Assembly (NCBI RefSeq): GCF_010093595.1 | Contig: NW_022985438.1 | Coordinates: 372,001 to 436,000, forward strand | Reading direction: 5' to 3' | DNA: 64,000 nucleotides | Source: Mytilinidion resinicola | Lineage: Eukaryota > Ascomycota > Dothideomycetes > Mytilinidiales > Mytilinidiaceae | In this document: positions 1 to 10,898 of the stretch, in pieces | How positions within the stretch are numbered: the stretch's first letter is position 1 | Layout: every line of letters begins with the position of its first letter | Notes under the pieces: generated by a model | Told to the model about the DNA's origin: nothing | What the model saw: only the letters and a program-made list of their open reading frames with translations | Databases searched by the model: none | Made by a program: the position numbers and the translations under genes

Positions 1-239
1 CTATCAGAGCCACCACCAACCTAGAGATCCAGTCAGGACTTTGCCTCCCAACTGTGGTATGCTGTTGCCGTAAACGAGAAAGCCTACTGTTCTCATCCTG
101 GCGCCCTTAGTCAAGCAGCTCAGTGAACACATCCTGTAGAAGGTCAAAGTGCTGGCCGAAGCTGTTGCGGATGATCTGCAACACCTCATTGATTAAGAGG
201 TTGAGAAACTCAGGTTAAAATTGATGTGAACTCTGATTT

Positions 240-1449
240 CTATAGACGTCTAGCTAGTTGTATATATACTAGGGGAAGGAAGGGGGGCCACCCCCTGGGT
301 GGCGCGCTAGTAAGTTCAGCTGTACACTGCACAGCTGAGTTTTCAGCTGGGCCCTCCACAGCTGATGTTCGGAGTAGCTTTCTAGCATATGAGTTGTTGA
401 TCCTAGGTTGTAGTGCTGCAACCTGAGTGAGAACATCGACACATTCTCGATTGAGGCGTAGGCGGGCGTCAATCTGCTGATAATGATCTCGAATTTGACG
501 CTGCAGCTCAGCATCATCGGAATTTGGCTGTGTCGGCGAGAGGTGGTGTTCTCGGGGTGGGAGGAGGACCTGGCGACATTGTATGCAAGTGTGACTACTG
601 TTGGAAGTTGAACTGATCCAGCCGCATACAAGTTTGGCCAATTATGTGGCCGCATTTTCGGAGTCTGAAGGGCGGGTCGTCCTCACTGTACCGCTCGAGG
701 CATATTGCGCATCGTATTTCTGGACCACGGTCAGAATCATACGCCGCAGGAGCATCATCGGTTCTTGCGACACCATCCCAAAGGTCTCCCAGTTCATCGA
801 TATCTGGATCAGGACCTACATTCTCAACAACCGCGGCATCCTCGATTGCAGCACCCAGAGGATGTAGCGCGATGGTGTCATGGACCAGCCTACGCTGCGT
901 CTGGGTGGTTTCTGCCGCCACGAGAGCAGTTTGCTCGAAGATCGCCTGTAAGACGTCGGCTGCCTTGGACGTTTCAATCATCCACCAGTGTGCATCTGGA
1001 TCCTCGCCACAGTTCGAATACAAAGACGCATAGTTGGTGAGCGCACTCAGTCCCGAGATCCTCATCTTCAGGCTGTTGAGGGCATCCCCCTGCAATTCCG
1101 CCTCCGTCGCGCGCTCGTCCAAACTCCGGACTACCTGGTGCAAGTCAGACTCTGCTACTTTGTTTACCTCGATGATGCGGATCTGCTCGAGCGAGCGCAG
1201 CGCAGAGAATGTCAGTCGTGCTTCTAGGAGCGTGCGGTGGTAACTACGCCGGTGCTCCATGAGCTCGTGGACGCATTCTTCTATCGCGAAAAAGGGCCGT
1301 GGGTTCTGGAGATTTGTATAGCGCCATACGTAACGTTTGGCGCGAGGGTCGGAGTGGGCGGGAGCCGACTCGCGGCGAGCACGATACGGGCCCCGGCCGG
1401 CGCCAAGGGCGCCGGGGAATGACCTGCGTTCTGGAGAAGGTGAACGATC
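240..1449 (-). pseudogene. RING-finger protein gene, probably frameshifted
   Basis: The minus strand carries an open frame from about 1449 down to 598. It contains the first half of a RING finger, with CAIC, then the run KCGHIIGQTC. The reading frame then stops at once. The second half of the zinc site (HTCIQCRQ, C-x2-C) follows 30 bases later in another frame, which stays open to 240. No GT-AG pair fits between them. Dropping one base near 620-625 would put the usual Trp after the sixth ligand, so a frameshift is the simplest reading. RING proteins of this kind are usually E3 ubiquitin ligases. The 5' end is unclear: the frame is open to a stop at about 1450 but has no ATG before 1260, and another frame carries plausible N-terminal sequence up to about 1560. 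A sequencing error is the alternative to a real pseudogene. Confidence 0.5.
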
Positions 1450-2078
1450 TCAATTGCTTGACATTCTTGAATCTGTAACTGTGATTGTGGTTCTGGTGAA
1501 GATTCGAGGTGCCAGAAGAGGAGTTGTCGTGGAGCAACGATGGAGCTATTAGTTCCAATATTTATAGTCATTACTTTTGGTTGAGAATACATTGTGTATG
1601 TTTTGTGCACAATGCTATTGCTCTAGATATAGACGATAGACGCTAGGCGAGTATGCAACGACAACCTAATCATGTGAGTGGTATCGAATATACGCATCTC
1701 CAGTAGGTGTCATGCGGCTTAATTAACTAGTGCAGTAAGATATGTTCTTTTACAATGTGGAAGCAGACATTTGGTAAAACTATACCATACCTGTTCACGA
1801 TCTTGGGAGCCCCCTGTACATTTTATTTGAACAAAGGATTTTCAGAGCATCTATTCTTTCTCATCTCACTTTGCTCGGTCTTCACGGGGAAACAGACGCC
1901 GAGCCGGTCAAATAAAGCATAGAGAAGAGGAAAGGCTAACCATGGGAAAATGTAGGAGGAGAAAACCACGGACATAGAACAGGTGATGCTCCATAGTCAT
2001 TTTCCTCTTCGAACTTTTCAAAACACCTCATATGACCTAAAAAGGCACGAGACCAACGCGGGAAGCTGGCATGATCCT
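1450..2078. other. Gene-free spacer
   Basis: I find no supported gene here. The left part may hold the unresolved 5' end of the RING gene, and the right part is the 3' flank of the permease gene. Confidence 0.5.
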
Positions 2079-4034
2079 TTACCGAGTTTCCATAATTGGA
2101 CCATTATAGAACTTCCTCCCCCAAACCATATAATACCCTATTCCAAACAGAAACCAAAACCCTGTCATCAACGAGCTATAATTCATGCTCTCCGGTTTCA
2201 CGTCTATATTCCCTGGCCAAAAGCTGAAGAAGAATGCGAGGATAATCCAAGCCAGTCCAATAGTGTTCAGACATGTTCCAAGAGGCTCAGGTACGCGCCA
2301 TGGTCCCCAGACTAGAGGTTTATCTGGGTCGGCAGTGAACTCGTCCGAGGTGTAGTGGCGTGATTTGATTCTGCCCGTCACTCGGCTCCAGAGAAGAAGA
2401 CCGAGGGGAATGGAAGCTGCGGCCTCCCATGAACTCACGGTAAATGAAAGGATGTTTTCCAAGGCCTGGAGTGAGCCGATGTTGATTAAACCGAGAGTCA
2501 TAGAGATGCAGCATGTGGCCCATACTGCATTCATAGGTAGGAAAGATCTTGGATTTACCTAGTCTACCATTTAGTTTCGTCCTTAATCAGTGCGTAAAGA
2601 GGATCTTACAAGAAGAAGACGCTCGGAGAGGGGCGGGCCACGATCTCTGGCAAATGCCCACAGTTGCCGTGATGCACCAGCAAATTGTCCGAATATCGCA
2701 GCATACGATAACACAAGAGGTATGCATACCATGAGAGTGGTTCCCGCATAAGACCTTGTAGAATCGAAAAATATCTGGATAAAAGGGTAGTGGGTTGGTG
2801 TATCCATGGCTGACTTGAGATCTCCCATGCAGAAGAGCGTTGTAAGAAGCATTCCGAACCCCAGACATCCGTTCAATACCACGGTGATGATTATGTTCCA
2901 GGGAACTATAAATGCAGCATTATGGGTCTCTTCGGCCATGTGAACGGCTCCATCGGCTCCTGAGATGATATGAGCAACCTTAAACCTTCCAAAATCATCC
3001 AGGGCCCACACTAACGACATACCTATGAATGGTCCGATGTTCGTAATCATGCCAACAAGGAAACTCAATCCCATGGACGGCCATCCACCTTCGTTATTCC
3101 ATTTTGTGAATACCTCCTCGGCCGTAACGCGCTTAGCAAGTTGAAGAAGTGGAATGAGAATAGCGAAAAATCCGAACACGTGGACATAAAGAATAAAACC
3201 CTCAATCTTCGGCAGCCAACGGCCAAGAATCGAGTTGACAATGAAGGCGAAAATTACAGCGGACCAGATGAGGAGCGTTCCATGCCAGCCGTGAGAGGTG
3301 TACGAGTCTGGGTGGTTTAGGACTAGCAATCCTTGGATCAAGGTGGCGCAAAGGCATCCGGACATGGCGACCATGGCTTGCCAAACAGCAATGGATAGCC
3401 ACCCTTTTGAAGGGGTCAGATCTCCTGCTGAAATGATCTCACCAAGGAACAACTTACCCGTCAAATAGCTCAACAGATTACGGATGCTCTTTGGCGCCAG
3501 CATGAAAACCCAATGATACTGTCCCGAGGAAGTCGGTGCAATAGAGGCCAGTTCTGCCAAAGAGGTCATGACGCATAGAAATCCTATCCAGGATAAAATG
3601 TAGGAGTATACTAGACCGGCGCTACCTCCGTTGGACAGACCAGATCCAAAGTACCTTCACAAATTCACAGATGCTCAGCTAACAGTAAGACGCAGAAAGG
3701 GAGTTGGCACGAACACGAGGATACCTTCCCATGTCAACATTAAGGTGGTCGACATACCCAACATTGATACCAGGCCAAATCGTCGCTGTGAATCAGAGTG
3801 AGTTCTTCGGAATCCAAGCGAAAAATCTCGCCACAGGTTAAGGTACCTTGAGAACCTCTTCGTCGAGTTGTTAGCCTTGGCGCCTAGAAATTAGAAAAAC
3901 TCACGCCTTTTCCCAATGCGAGCAAGATGGCTCTCATCTCTTCTCGAAAGCTCTTGCGGCGTCATTGGACCATTTTGGTTGAAGTGCTTCTCGCGGCTGA
4001 TATTTGATTCTGGAGGTGTCGTTGGAGCATCCAT
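2079..4034 (-). CDS. APC-superfamily permease (GABA/choline/amino-acid type)
   Basis: This is a polytopic plasma-membrane transporter of the fungal amino-acid/choline/GABA permease group. I read seven exons: 4034-3905, 3857-3847, 3785-3715, 3654-3458, 3403-3023, 2959-2610 and 2558-2079. They give 539 residues, the usual family size. Support comes from the N-terminal run LARIGKRQVLKRRFG, TWEG, the GLSNGG loop, SGQYHW in the first helices and GADGAVHMAEET in the middle. All are hallmarks of this clade. Exon 2 is only 11 bp. Two introns (3457-3404 and 3022-2960) are multiples of three and contain no stop, so they are easily missed and left in as protein. The donor of intron 3 (GTTCGT) is weak. 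The substrate cannot be told from sequence. The gene is divergent from the 7TM gene to its right. Confidence 0.9.
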
Positions 4035-4652
4035 GCTGGCTTTCTTTGGATTCACGACGGTCAAACTCCACAGAGTGAGTATTTAAAAGTGAGAAAGTGT
4101 GATGAGAGGAAAAGGTATATTTACCACCTCACTAACTATGTGCAACCGGAGGTGCATCCTAACGTACCCTGTAGAATTCTGAAAGTTTCATTCGCTCATA
4201 ACGGCGGAAACGAATATGAGCCCAGCACAAGCATTGGAAAAGGTTCATTCGCCACTCGGGTTACCAAAGTGTGGAATCATGCTGTGCAACATATCATTCG
4301 GCGAACATACGGACAGTGGTGTTCGGCGTTCGCTAATCGATGGATACTAAACGTCGCCGTGGTCACGCAGTAGTGGCTACACCAACGAACATCAACATTC
4401 CCGGAGAGTATCGCAGCTGTTGTGGTACCATGAACCCTTGATGTCGTTACTCCAATGTCCGTTATTATGGAGTTGATGCAACATGTATTTCGGACCCCAG
4501 AAGCGTGCTCTTTGTCGTAATGTAGCCGGCCTCAAAGGTGTCTCTGCGCCAATACCTTGCAACGCTAAAACCTCTAACAGGCCCTGACTTCTGAGACTGT
4601 GAATGCCAAAAGAGGACTCCACCCTTGATTCTTGACACAGTATTGTTCAGAC
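4035..4652. promoter_or_regulatory. Shared divergent promoter, permease / 7TM gene
   Basis: These 618 bp separate two divergent start codons and contain no gene I can support. No clear TATA box or operator was recognised. Confidence 0.4.
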
Positions 4653-5981
4653 ATGGCGTTATTCTCTCGCGCAACCTACATCACCACCGACAACGAAGCC
4701 ACAGGCGTCAGTATCGCAACATGGTTTCTCGCAACCACTTTCATTATCATGTTTCTTTCCCGCCAGTCAGTCAGGTACGTTATGCTTCGGAGGGTTCAGC
4801 TCGACGATTACTTGATGACCGGAGCAATGGTAAGTCTCCGCGACTGCGACCAATCCTGGACATCACATTTAAACATGGACTCTAGATACTTTCCTTAGGC
4901 CTCTCCCTAGCCTATTCCATCGCAGCATCACATGGAATGGGAAATAAGGTTGTTTCGGTTGCGGATGCCCATACTATTCAGAAAGTACGGTGGCTCTACT
5001 AATAATCGCACAAATGCTGACCAATGCCAGGCCTATTACGCCGCAGACCTGCTCTACATCATGGCTCTCTGCTGTGTAAAGCTCTCGCTTGTCATTTTCT
5101 TCAACAACATCGCCGTGGATGAAAAGCAAAAGCGAGTTATTCTCGGTTTGGGCGCATTCGCAATCATGTCCGCTATTTCTACGCTGTTTGCAGCTGCTTT
5201 ACAGTGTGGAGGTCCTCGCTCATGGGAGGTGATGACCCTTCACTGCTTCAACCAGGTAGGGCACATATGTTTAGTTTCTGTGGTATTCCTAGATACTGAT
5301 GATAGTTTCTGGCTAGAGTGCTTTCTGGACCGCATTTGGCGTTCTTGACATGTTCACGGATTGTTCGATTATAGTCCTTTCTATCATGCTAGTATGGGAT
5401 CTTCGCATTCCGATTTCGCGAAAAGCGGTCGTTGTAGGCTGTTTCGCTCCCCGTGTGCTGTGAGTACAGCTCATTTCCTCTCCATTCGGTGAAATTTCTA
5501 GCTGAAGAGATATCCAGAGTCATCGCAGCAGCTGCCTGTAGGCTTGCATATCTAGCAACAATCTCTCCCCATAAGAATCCCGCTTTCAACGTCTGGGTCT
5601 CGGTCATCTGTACCGAAGTGCAAATTTGCTTAAGCATCTCTACGGCTTGCATACCATGTATCAAGCCCTTCTTTGAGGGCGTCGAGGTAAGCTACAATCA
5701 GCCCTTCTTCTTTACGGATCTCAAAGGTTGACGGGGCTTAGTCTGGTGTATGGCAATCGGATCATCTCCGGCGTCGGGGGTTCTCTATCAATGATTTATA
5801 TAGCAAGGGATACGCCAAAAGAAGCGAGGCTTGGACGGACTCGCAAAGAACGGGTTCTGTTCCGAAGACGGAGGCTGAAGTGCAGGTCACAGTTCAACAC
5901 GTTACACCGAGCGAGGACGGTGAGTTGTCCGCGTTGCCGGCATTTGAGGGAGGGAAGTGGGAGGGAATTGATGCGCATTAG
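4653..5981 (+). CDS. Fungal rhodopsin-like (Pth11/SAT4-type) 7TM protein
   Basis: This is an integral membrane protein of the fungal 'rhodopsin domain' family, which includes Pth11-like receptors and many orphans beside metabolite clusters. Exons are 4653-4829, 4886-4984, 5031-5255, 5317-5459, 5518-5686 and 5742-5981, giving 350 residues. Family marks are the early YVMLRRVQLDDYLM segment after helix 1, the YYAADLLYIMALCCVKLS helix and the CRLAY/VWVSVICTEVQICLS helices. About seven hydrophobic segments are followed by a polar, probably cytosolic C-tail rich in Glu and Arg. All introns have GT-AG ends and their phases agree. ATG 4653 is the first in-frame Met. Ligand and role are unknown. Its position beside the UstYa-like genes may or may not be functional. 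Confidence 0.8.
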
Positions 5982-6430
5982 TGTACACCAAACGAGTTGT
6001 AGATGGAGATACTTGAAAAGACCCGGTCGCTTTTAAGAGTAATATTTCAAGTATTCGAGCTCTGGCGGATGTACTTCTCGCGGATGTACTTCTCTTGAAT
6101 GAGCTCGCGCAATAGCAGTAGGGCTCTAGCGAGAATTGATCCAGCTAATGTCTACTCAATCATCTAAAAGGTTCAATATCGACTTTCGTGTATTAAATCA
6201 TTGTCGGGCGCAAAAACCCTGAAATTGCGGACGGCAAGATACAGCAGTTTAATCTTGCGCGCCAGGGACCTTACGCATTCAAACCATCAGAGTCATCTCA
6301 CTCACTCAAGATATTGAATTGGGCATAAATATCAACCATAAAGCTAAGTAATAAACTTGAATATAATAAAGAAGAAGCAATACTTGTACGGGCGAACTCT
6401 TCCTCACATTTGATCATCCATATACCCGCC
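5982..6430. other. Gene-free spacer between convergent genes
   Basis: This is the 3' region shared by the 7TM gene and the first UstYa-like gene. It holds one perfect 15-bp tandem duplication, listed separately, and nothing else I recognise. Confidence 0.5.
6065..6094. repeat. Perfect 15-bp tandem duplication
   Basis: The unit GCGGATGTACTTCTC occurs twice, head to tail, at 6065-6079 and 6080-6094. It looks like a slippage duplication in the 3' flank. Confidence 0.9.
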
Positions 6431-7269
6431 CTAAATCTGATGCTGAACTGTCCATTCCACCAAGGCATCCCATTTCTTACAAGTCCTAACTTGTCCATCT
6501 CCGAAAACTTTCCCATCCTCAGTGTACAGTAGCGTATCATCAGCCTGGCACATAATATTCTGACGGAGCGAATCAAGACAATGAAGAGTATGCATAACCG
6601 GTACAGTCTGTTCGACCCCTTCTTGGAAATGATAAAGAGCTGCACGTATTACGGACTGCTCTTCAAAGTTAGCGAGGCTGGAGAAGAAAGCCCGGAAACT
6701 TACGAGGCAGTGTATTTGGTGATAGGCAGCAACGAAGTATGTGCTCTCGGAGGAATTCCCGCGGTGTTTTATGCTGGCTGGCAGACGGCGCGAGGCAGCT
6801 TCTAGGTTGGTGATGGATACTAAGCCTTCTCCTGCTGCATTAAGAGTACAGTGAATCCCTATTCTGGCCTGGCTCACAAGAGCAGAGCTCGGGGTGACTT
6901 ACGCGGAAATAGCGCCTTCCAAAGAATGTTGGTACTGGTCTTGTTCTCTTCGGAGTAGGATGTAGACCAATGAAGAGATCGCAAGATTGTCTCGTCCGAG
7001 AGCGCTTCTACAGCGAACTTCAGCTTCCGCTTGGTCCTTGAACTAAATGAAAACGTACGAGATACATCTGTCGTATTCTTATCTTTACCCGAAACCTCAT
7101 GCCAAAGCCACGCAGTATTTGACATTATGAGCGCTAGAAACACGAATCTAAGAAGGTATTGTGTTCCATGATTTTTGCGCTCTCGTTGGAGAGGAAATGA
7201 GTCGATCTCTTCATCTGAATAAGTGTTTACAGAGCGAAGAGGTTCGTACGAGCCTTGCTTTGGATCCAT
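6431..7269 (-). CDS. UstYa-like (DUF3328) protein, copy 1
   Basis: This belongs to the UstYa/DUF3328 family, whose studied members act as oxidases or cyclases in fungal peptide (dikaritin RiPP, cyclochlorotine) biosynthesis. Exons are 7269-6903, 6831-6704 and 6655-6431, giving 239 residues. An N-terminal cytosolic tail is followed by one membrane helix (about residues 41-62, LLRFVFLALIMSNTAWLW). Both family HxxHC motifs are present: HQIHC at about 160-164 and HTLHC at about 187-191, followed by CLDSLRQNIMCQADDT. The second intron starts immediately after the first HxxHC-Leu and lacks a stop in frame, so unspliced translation hides it. It is a paralogue of the gene at 10133-10898, with an intron at the same codon. 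Substrate unknown. Confidence 0.85.
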
Positions 7270-7844
7270 GGGTGCTCTGGATTATTGCTGAAAAGAGCGT
7301 GAAGTGTTGCGATATGAAGAAGATTTTGGTTCACATGTTTGCAACCAATGGAGACTGAAAAGCCTTACTTGTCGTCGTCTAATTGCCTAAGGTCTTCACG
7401 GCAATACCTTCCTGGCTGACATGCATATCTTGTGTTCATCTTTAGTGCATCACCTGCATGCGTTGTGTAACCTTTTATGCCATGCTGGCCATACCCGGGG
7501 GCCGAGTATCCACGGGGTCTACTACGGTCGTATTAGACTGTGTTCGAGGTTGCATTTCGACGTTTGCACCGATGAATCGCTTAAACTAGGGACGTTCGCT
7601 GGCCAGAACGAGCTATCGATACTACTACCTCACTTGTTCCCGCATTGTGTACTTGACACTGATTTTCGGTGTCCGATGACTCGGTGTTGTCCAATACATG
7701 TGCAATATTATGTCCGATGAATCTACAATTTTAGAAAGGATAGACTTGTAGTTGCATGAAGTATATCGGTGAGACTAGAGTTTGCGAAGGCATAATTAAC
7801 CACAAACCGATAGGTTCTGGACTTCATGCCTGCTAAGTCCCGCA
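7270..7844. other. Gene-free spacer upstream of UstYa-like copy 1
   Basis: This is presumably the promoter of the UstYa-like gene and the 3' flank of the oxygenase gene. No gene or convincing motif was seen. Confidence 0.45.
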
Positions 7845-8750
7845 TTACTCTAGCAATTTCTTCACCCAGATATTCATCCCGACCTTAGTGCCCTCTACAA
7901 CGGGGAGACCCGCATGCAAGGACCTCTGATCCCCAGTCCCGTCACTCCTCAGATTCATCCAGAACACACCACTCCCAGCCCTCGGTAGAAATGCAATCCC
8001 CTTTCCCTCCTCCAAAACCCTTATGCGTTCCTCTGCCCATCCATCCCGGTCAAAAAGATCTCTCGACACCGTCACATTCGGAAACCACGTCTCCCCACTC
8101 ACGCAATCGGCACTCAAGTAGATGAAGAAACTAGCCAATCGGTTGCAACTCCTCCCCTGCCTGTCCAACGGGCGTGTCTGATGCCAATCGAAATGCAAAT
8201 TGACTTTCTGCCCAGTGGTGTACCGAACTAGCTGCACCGCCTCAAGGCCATCGAAGGACAGGCCGCCCATGAAGTGGGCTGCGCGCTGTTTGATGCGTGC
8301 AACCATGCTGTTGTTACCGGGTAGGAAGCATGAGTCGGAGGTGCGGCCGGATGATATTTTGCGGTCTGTGATCATCGAGCGGGTGAACAGTGGTTGACCA
8401 AGGGAAAGAAGATAGGTGATTTCCGATGCGTCCAGGAAGTTGTCGATGTATAGGACTAGCGGATCGAAAGATAGAAGTTGAGTCGAGTATGTGGGTGAAT
8501 GGTCACATACGTCTACGGTGTTTTTGGTCTCCAGGGCATTTCTTATGACGCTATTGGGAGAAAGGGAAGGAAGAAAGACTTGGAAGAGTACGGAAATGAA
8601 AATGCCAAGGCTGAGAATGACTGAATGCACCAAATATCCCATCTTCGTAATGCTCCAACCAGGTGATACTGAAGATTCTGGTGGCGGAGTGAATGAGCGC
8701 GTCCGAGCTTGTGTAGAGATGCTCTTATGAGAAGGTACTGCTCCACACAT
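7845..8750 (-). CDS. Membrane-anchored prolyl 4-hydroxylase-like 2OG-Fe(II) oxygenase
   Basis: This is a 2-oxoglutarate/Fe(II) dioxygenase of the prolyl-4-hydroxylase alpha-subunit type, 301 residues in one exon. With ATG 8750 as start, a signal-anchor helix lies at about residues 38-60 (VHSVILSLGIFISVLFQVFL). The catalytic domain sits on the far side of the membrane. The iron ligands are visible as HFD (His186, Asp188) and His279 in RSLHAG. Lys289, ten residues later, is the expected 2-oxoglutarate contact. GETWFPN between them is also family-typical. ATG 8642 is a possible shorter start that would keep the anchor. Real substrates of fungal members are mostly unknown; proline residues in peptides or proteins are likely by homology. 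It lies between two UstYa-like genes. Confidence 0.85.
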   Translation of the reverse strand: MCGAVPSHKSISTQARTRSFTPPPESSVSPGWSITKMGYLVHSVILSLGIFISVLFQVFLPSLSPNSVIRNALETKNTVDVCDHSPTYSTQLLSFDPLVLYIDNFLDASEITYLLSLGQPLFTRSMITDRKISSGRTSDSCFLPGNNSMVARIKQRAAHFMGGLSFDGLEAVQLVRYTTGQKVNLHFDWHQTRPLDRQGRSCNRLASFFIYLSADCVSGETWFPNVTVSRDLFDRDGWAEERIRVLEEGKGIAFLPRAGSGVFWMNLRSDGTGDQRSLHAGLPVVEGTKVGMNIWVKKLLE

Positions 8751-9332
8751 TTCGGAGAACCCGGTATATGCCCATGGACTACTGCCTTGATGTGTCACTC
8801 AAATTGGAACTATCTAATGTATTAAGATACTTGGTATTTAATGAATATGGATTGGCATGCAAGGGTAAAGTTGTACCTGGGATTAAACGCTGCAGAGCAC
8901 CTGGTCAGAGTGGATATGCCTCATTGTAGGATTCTGTCAGACCGCTGGTTATACAATCACCCGCGCATTATGCTTCCTGGAGGCTAGGTGTAAGCTGGAG
9001 AATTCGATGAGCATGGTCCCACAAGATCACTGCCCCCGGTAATGTCTAAGTCCGCTAGCATAATAGCGGCGCGAATTAATCCTGTGATACCGGTTTCCGG
9101 TGTGACGCCAAAATTCACCCAGCAAAGCTTCAAGGTTGCAGCGAAGAGGTGAGGTAGGTCCAAATTGACTTCCAAAGGCCTGATCAGTAAAGCACCCGAT
9201 TTCACCACGCACCTGACCTTCCATCGGCCCGTGCTATTATTCCGTGCCGCATAAACGACCCTCCTTCGTAAGATCGCTCTACCTCTGACTCTGCAGCCTA
9301 GTGAACTGCTCGCAAAGTGGAATTCGGTCAAT
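8751..9332. promoter_or_regulatory. Shared divergent promoter, oxygenase / GNAT gene
   Basis: This spacer lies between two divergent start codons. No gene is supported and no operator was recognised. Confidence 0.4.
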
Positions 9333-10106
9333 ATGCACCCCAAACTCTCGGAAGTCACCTCAGAGGCCGATTTCGACGCCATCATGCCCGTCCTCTTCCG
9401 CGCCTTCCACAGCCCCTACAACTCCTTCTCGAAATTCTTCAACCCTATCCACACAACTCTAGAAGCAGCTATCCAGGACTCCAAAGCGCGTCAAGTGGCA
9501 ATGTGGAAGGGAAATCAAGACTGCCACTGGCTTAAAGTGACGGATGCTGAGTCCGGAGACGTCATTGGAGCTGCGTGTTGGGAGGTCAACGCAACAGGAT
9601 ATGACAAGGGAGGAGGTTCGAAGAAGGCTTTCAATGCGTCTTGGCATATTGAGGGCTCGGAGGAGAAATTGTGGGCTGAGAAGCTTATTGGCGGTTTGAA
9701 GGGCTTTTTGAAGGAGAAGATGACAAGGCCGCACTTGGGTATGTCAAACGGAAATTTTACTTCACTCAGGCTTACGTTTCGATTATCTGCAGAGCTCGAC
9801 CAACTCATCGTAGACCCCGAACACCGCCGCAAAGGCATCGGAAGGATGCTCATCAATTGGGGCGTCAAGAAGGCGGACGAAATGGGCGTCGAGACAGTCA
9901 TCGAATCCGTGCCGTATGCTGTGCCGGCTTACGAGCACTGTGGCTTCGAATGTGTGGAGGAAGTCCCCTTGGATTTCGCTATTCCGAATCCCAGTGAAAA
10001 GTGGGAGGAGTGGCAAAGGGAGGATCACCGTGCGTACTTGATGTGGAGGCCTGTTGGGAAGGACTATGGTGAGGGAGATAAGACGCCCTGGGAGAAGAGT
10101 GGTTGA
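9333..10106 (+). CDS. GNAT-family N-acetyltransferase
   Basis: This acetyl-CoA-dependent acetyltransferase is encoded by exons 9333-9738 and 9793-10106, giving 239 residues. The intron is 54 bp, stop-free and in frame (GTATGT to CTGCAG). Removing it restores HLELDQLIVDP, the expected beta-4 strand. The acetyl-CoA pyrophosphate loop RRKGIGRML (R-x-x-G-x-G) follows, then the C-terminal AYEHCGFECVE motif of the fold. The N-terminal third (VLFRAFHSPYN) is typical of a common fungal GNAT subgroup of unknown substrate. ATG 9333 is the first in-frame Met. It ends only 27 bp from the 3' end of the convergent UstYa-like copy 2. Confidence 0.85.
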   Translation: MHPKLSEVTSEADFDAIMPVLFRAFHSPYNSFSKFFNPIHTTLEAAIQDSKARQVAMWKGNQDCHWLKVTDAESGDVIGAACWEVNATGYDKGGGSKKAFNASWHIEGSEEKLWAEKLIGGLKGFLKEKMTRPHLGMSNGNFTSLRLTFRLSAELDQLIVDPEHRRKGIGRMLINWGVKKADEMGVETVIESVPYAVPAYEHCGFECVEEVPLDFAIPNPSEKWEEWQREDHRAYLMWRPVGKDYGEGDKTPWEKSG

Positions 10107-10132
10107 GGTGGTCTAACCGGAAAGAGGTGCTA

Positions 10133-10898
10133 TCAACATGGTGGCCTCTTTTTCCTCACCCACTGATTATGCTCCATTTTCCAACATGTGGAATGTTCTT
10201 CTGCCCAATCATTCAGTTTGCTCCAACTCCTACACGGTCTCATAGCCCCATCCATGTGTTTTGTTGAGAGAGGGGTATCATCGGCACGACACTCGATAGC
10301 CTGTCGCAGGTAGTCAAGACAATGCCGCCAATGGATTTCAGAAGTTGGTGTTTCCTCTCCTTCCCATAGTGCCAACATCGCGGATCGGACACTGATCTGA
10401 TCGAAATTAGACGACTGAAGACAATAATTAGGAACAGGGATCAGACATGCCAGACAGTGCATCTGATGGTATGCATCAATAATGAATAGTCCTTTACTCT
10501 CGTCGTCCGGAAGACTGAGACCGGGAGAGGTTGCATGTTGCGCCGCCCAAGTGTGACTCAATGCAACCCAACCTGGTTCGCTGTCAAATGCCGCCCACTG
10601 TGCATTTGCGATGGTGGAGTTTGAATCGATGAAGAGGCTCCAGGCGCGAAAGGGCTTCCACGTCTCGCCATATGATCGAAGACCACCTGAATAGGTCAAC
10701 TTCTTAAACACACAACGGTACGGAACGGACGAAGAATGGTCGCTTACTACAGGATATGCGAACTGGCGTGGTGGTATGTTGGATATAACTTAATAGACCA
10801 AGACTGATGGTGCTGAACGTGAGAAGCGCGATTAGTGCCGTCTTTCCTCTATCGCGAATCATCGAAGTCGAGATCTTTCGATGGTCGAGTTTAGACAT
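10133..10898 (-). CDS. UstYa-like (DUF3328) protein, copy 2
   Basis: This second UstYa/DUF3328 protein has a short N-tail and one membrane helix (about residues 18-40, TALIALLTFSTISLGLLSYI). Exons are 10898-10748, 10686-10451 and 10396-10133, giving 216 residues. HQMHC is at about 124-128 and HWRHC at about 151-155, followed by CLDYLRQAIECRADDT. The second intron falls at the same codon as in copy 1, just after HxxHC-Leu, but its donor reads GCATGT instead of GT. I therefore propose a GC-AG intron of 54 bp; without splicing an 18-residue insert separates the two motifs. The C-tail is longer and Trp/Lys-rich compared with copy 1. Function in peptide modification is inferred from the family only. 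Confidence 0.8.
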
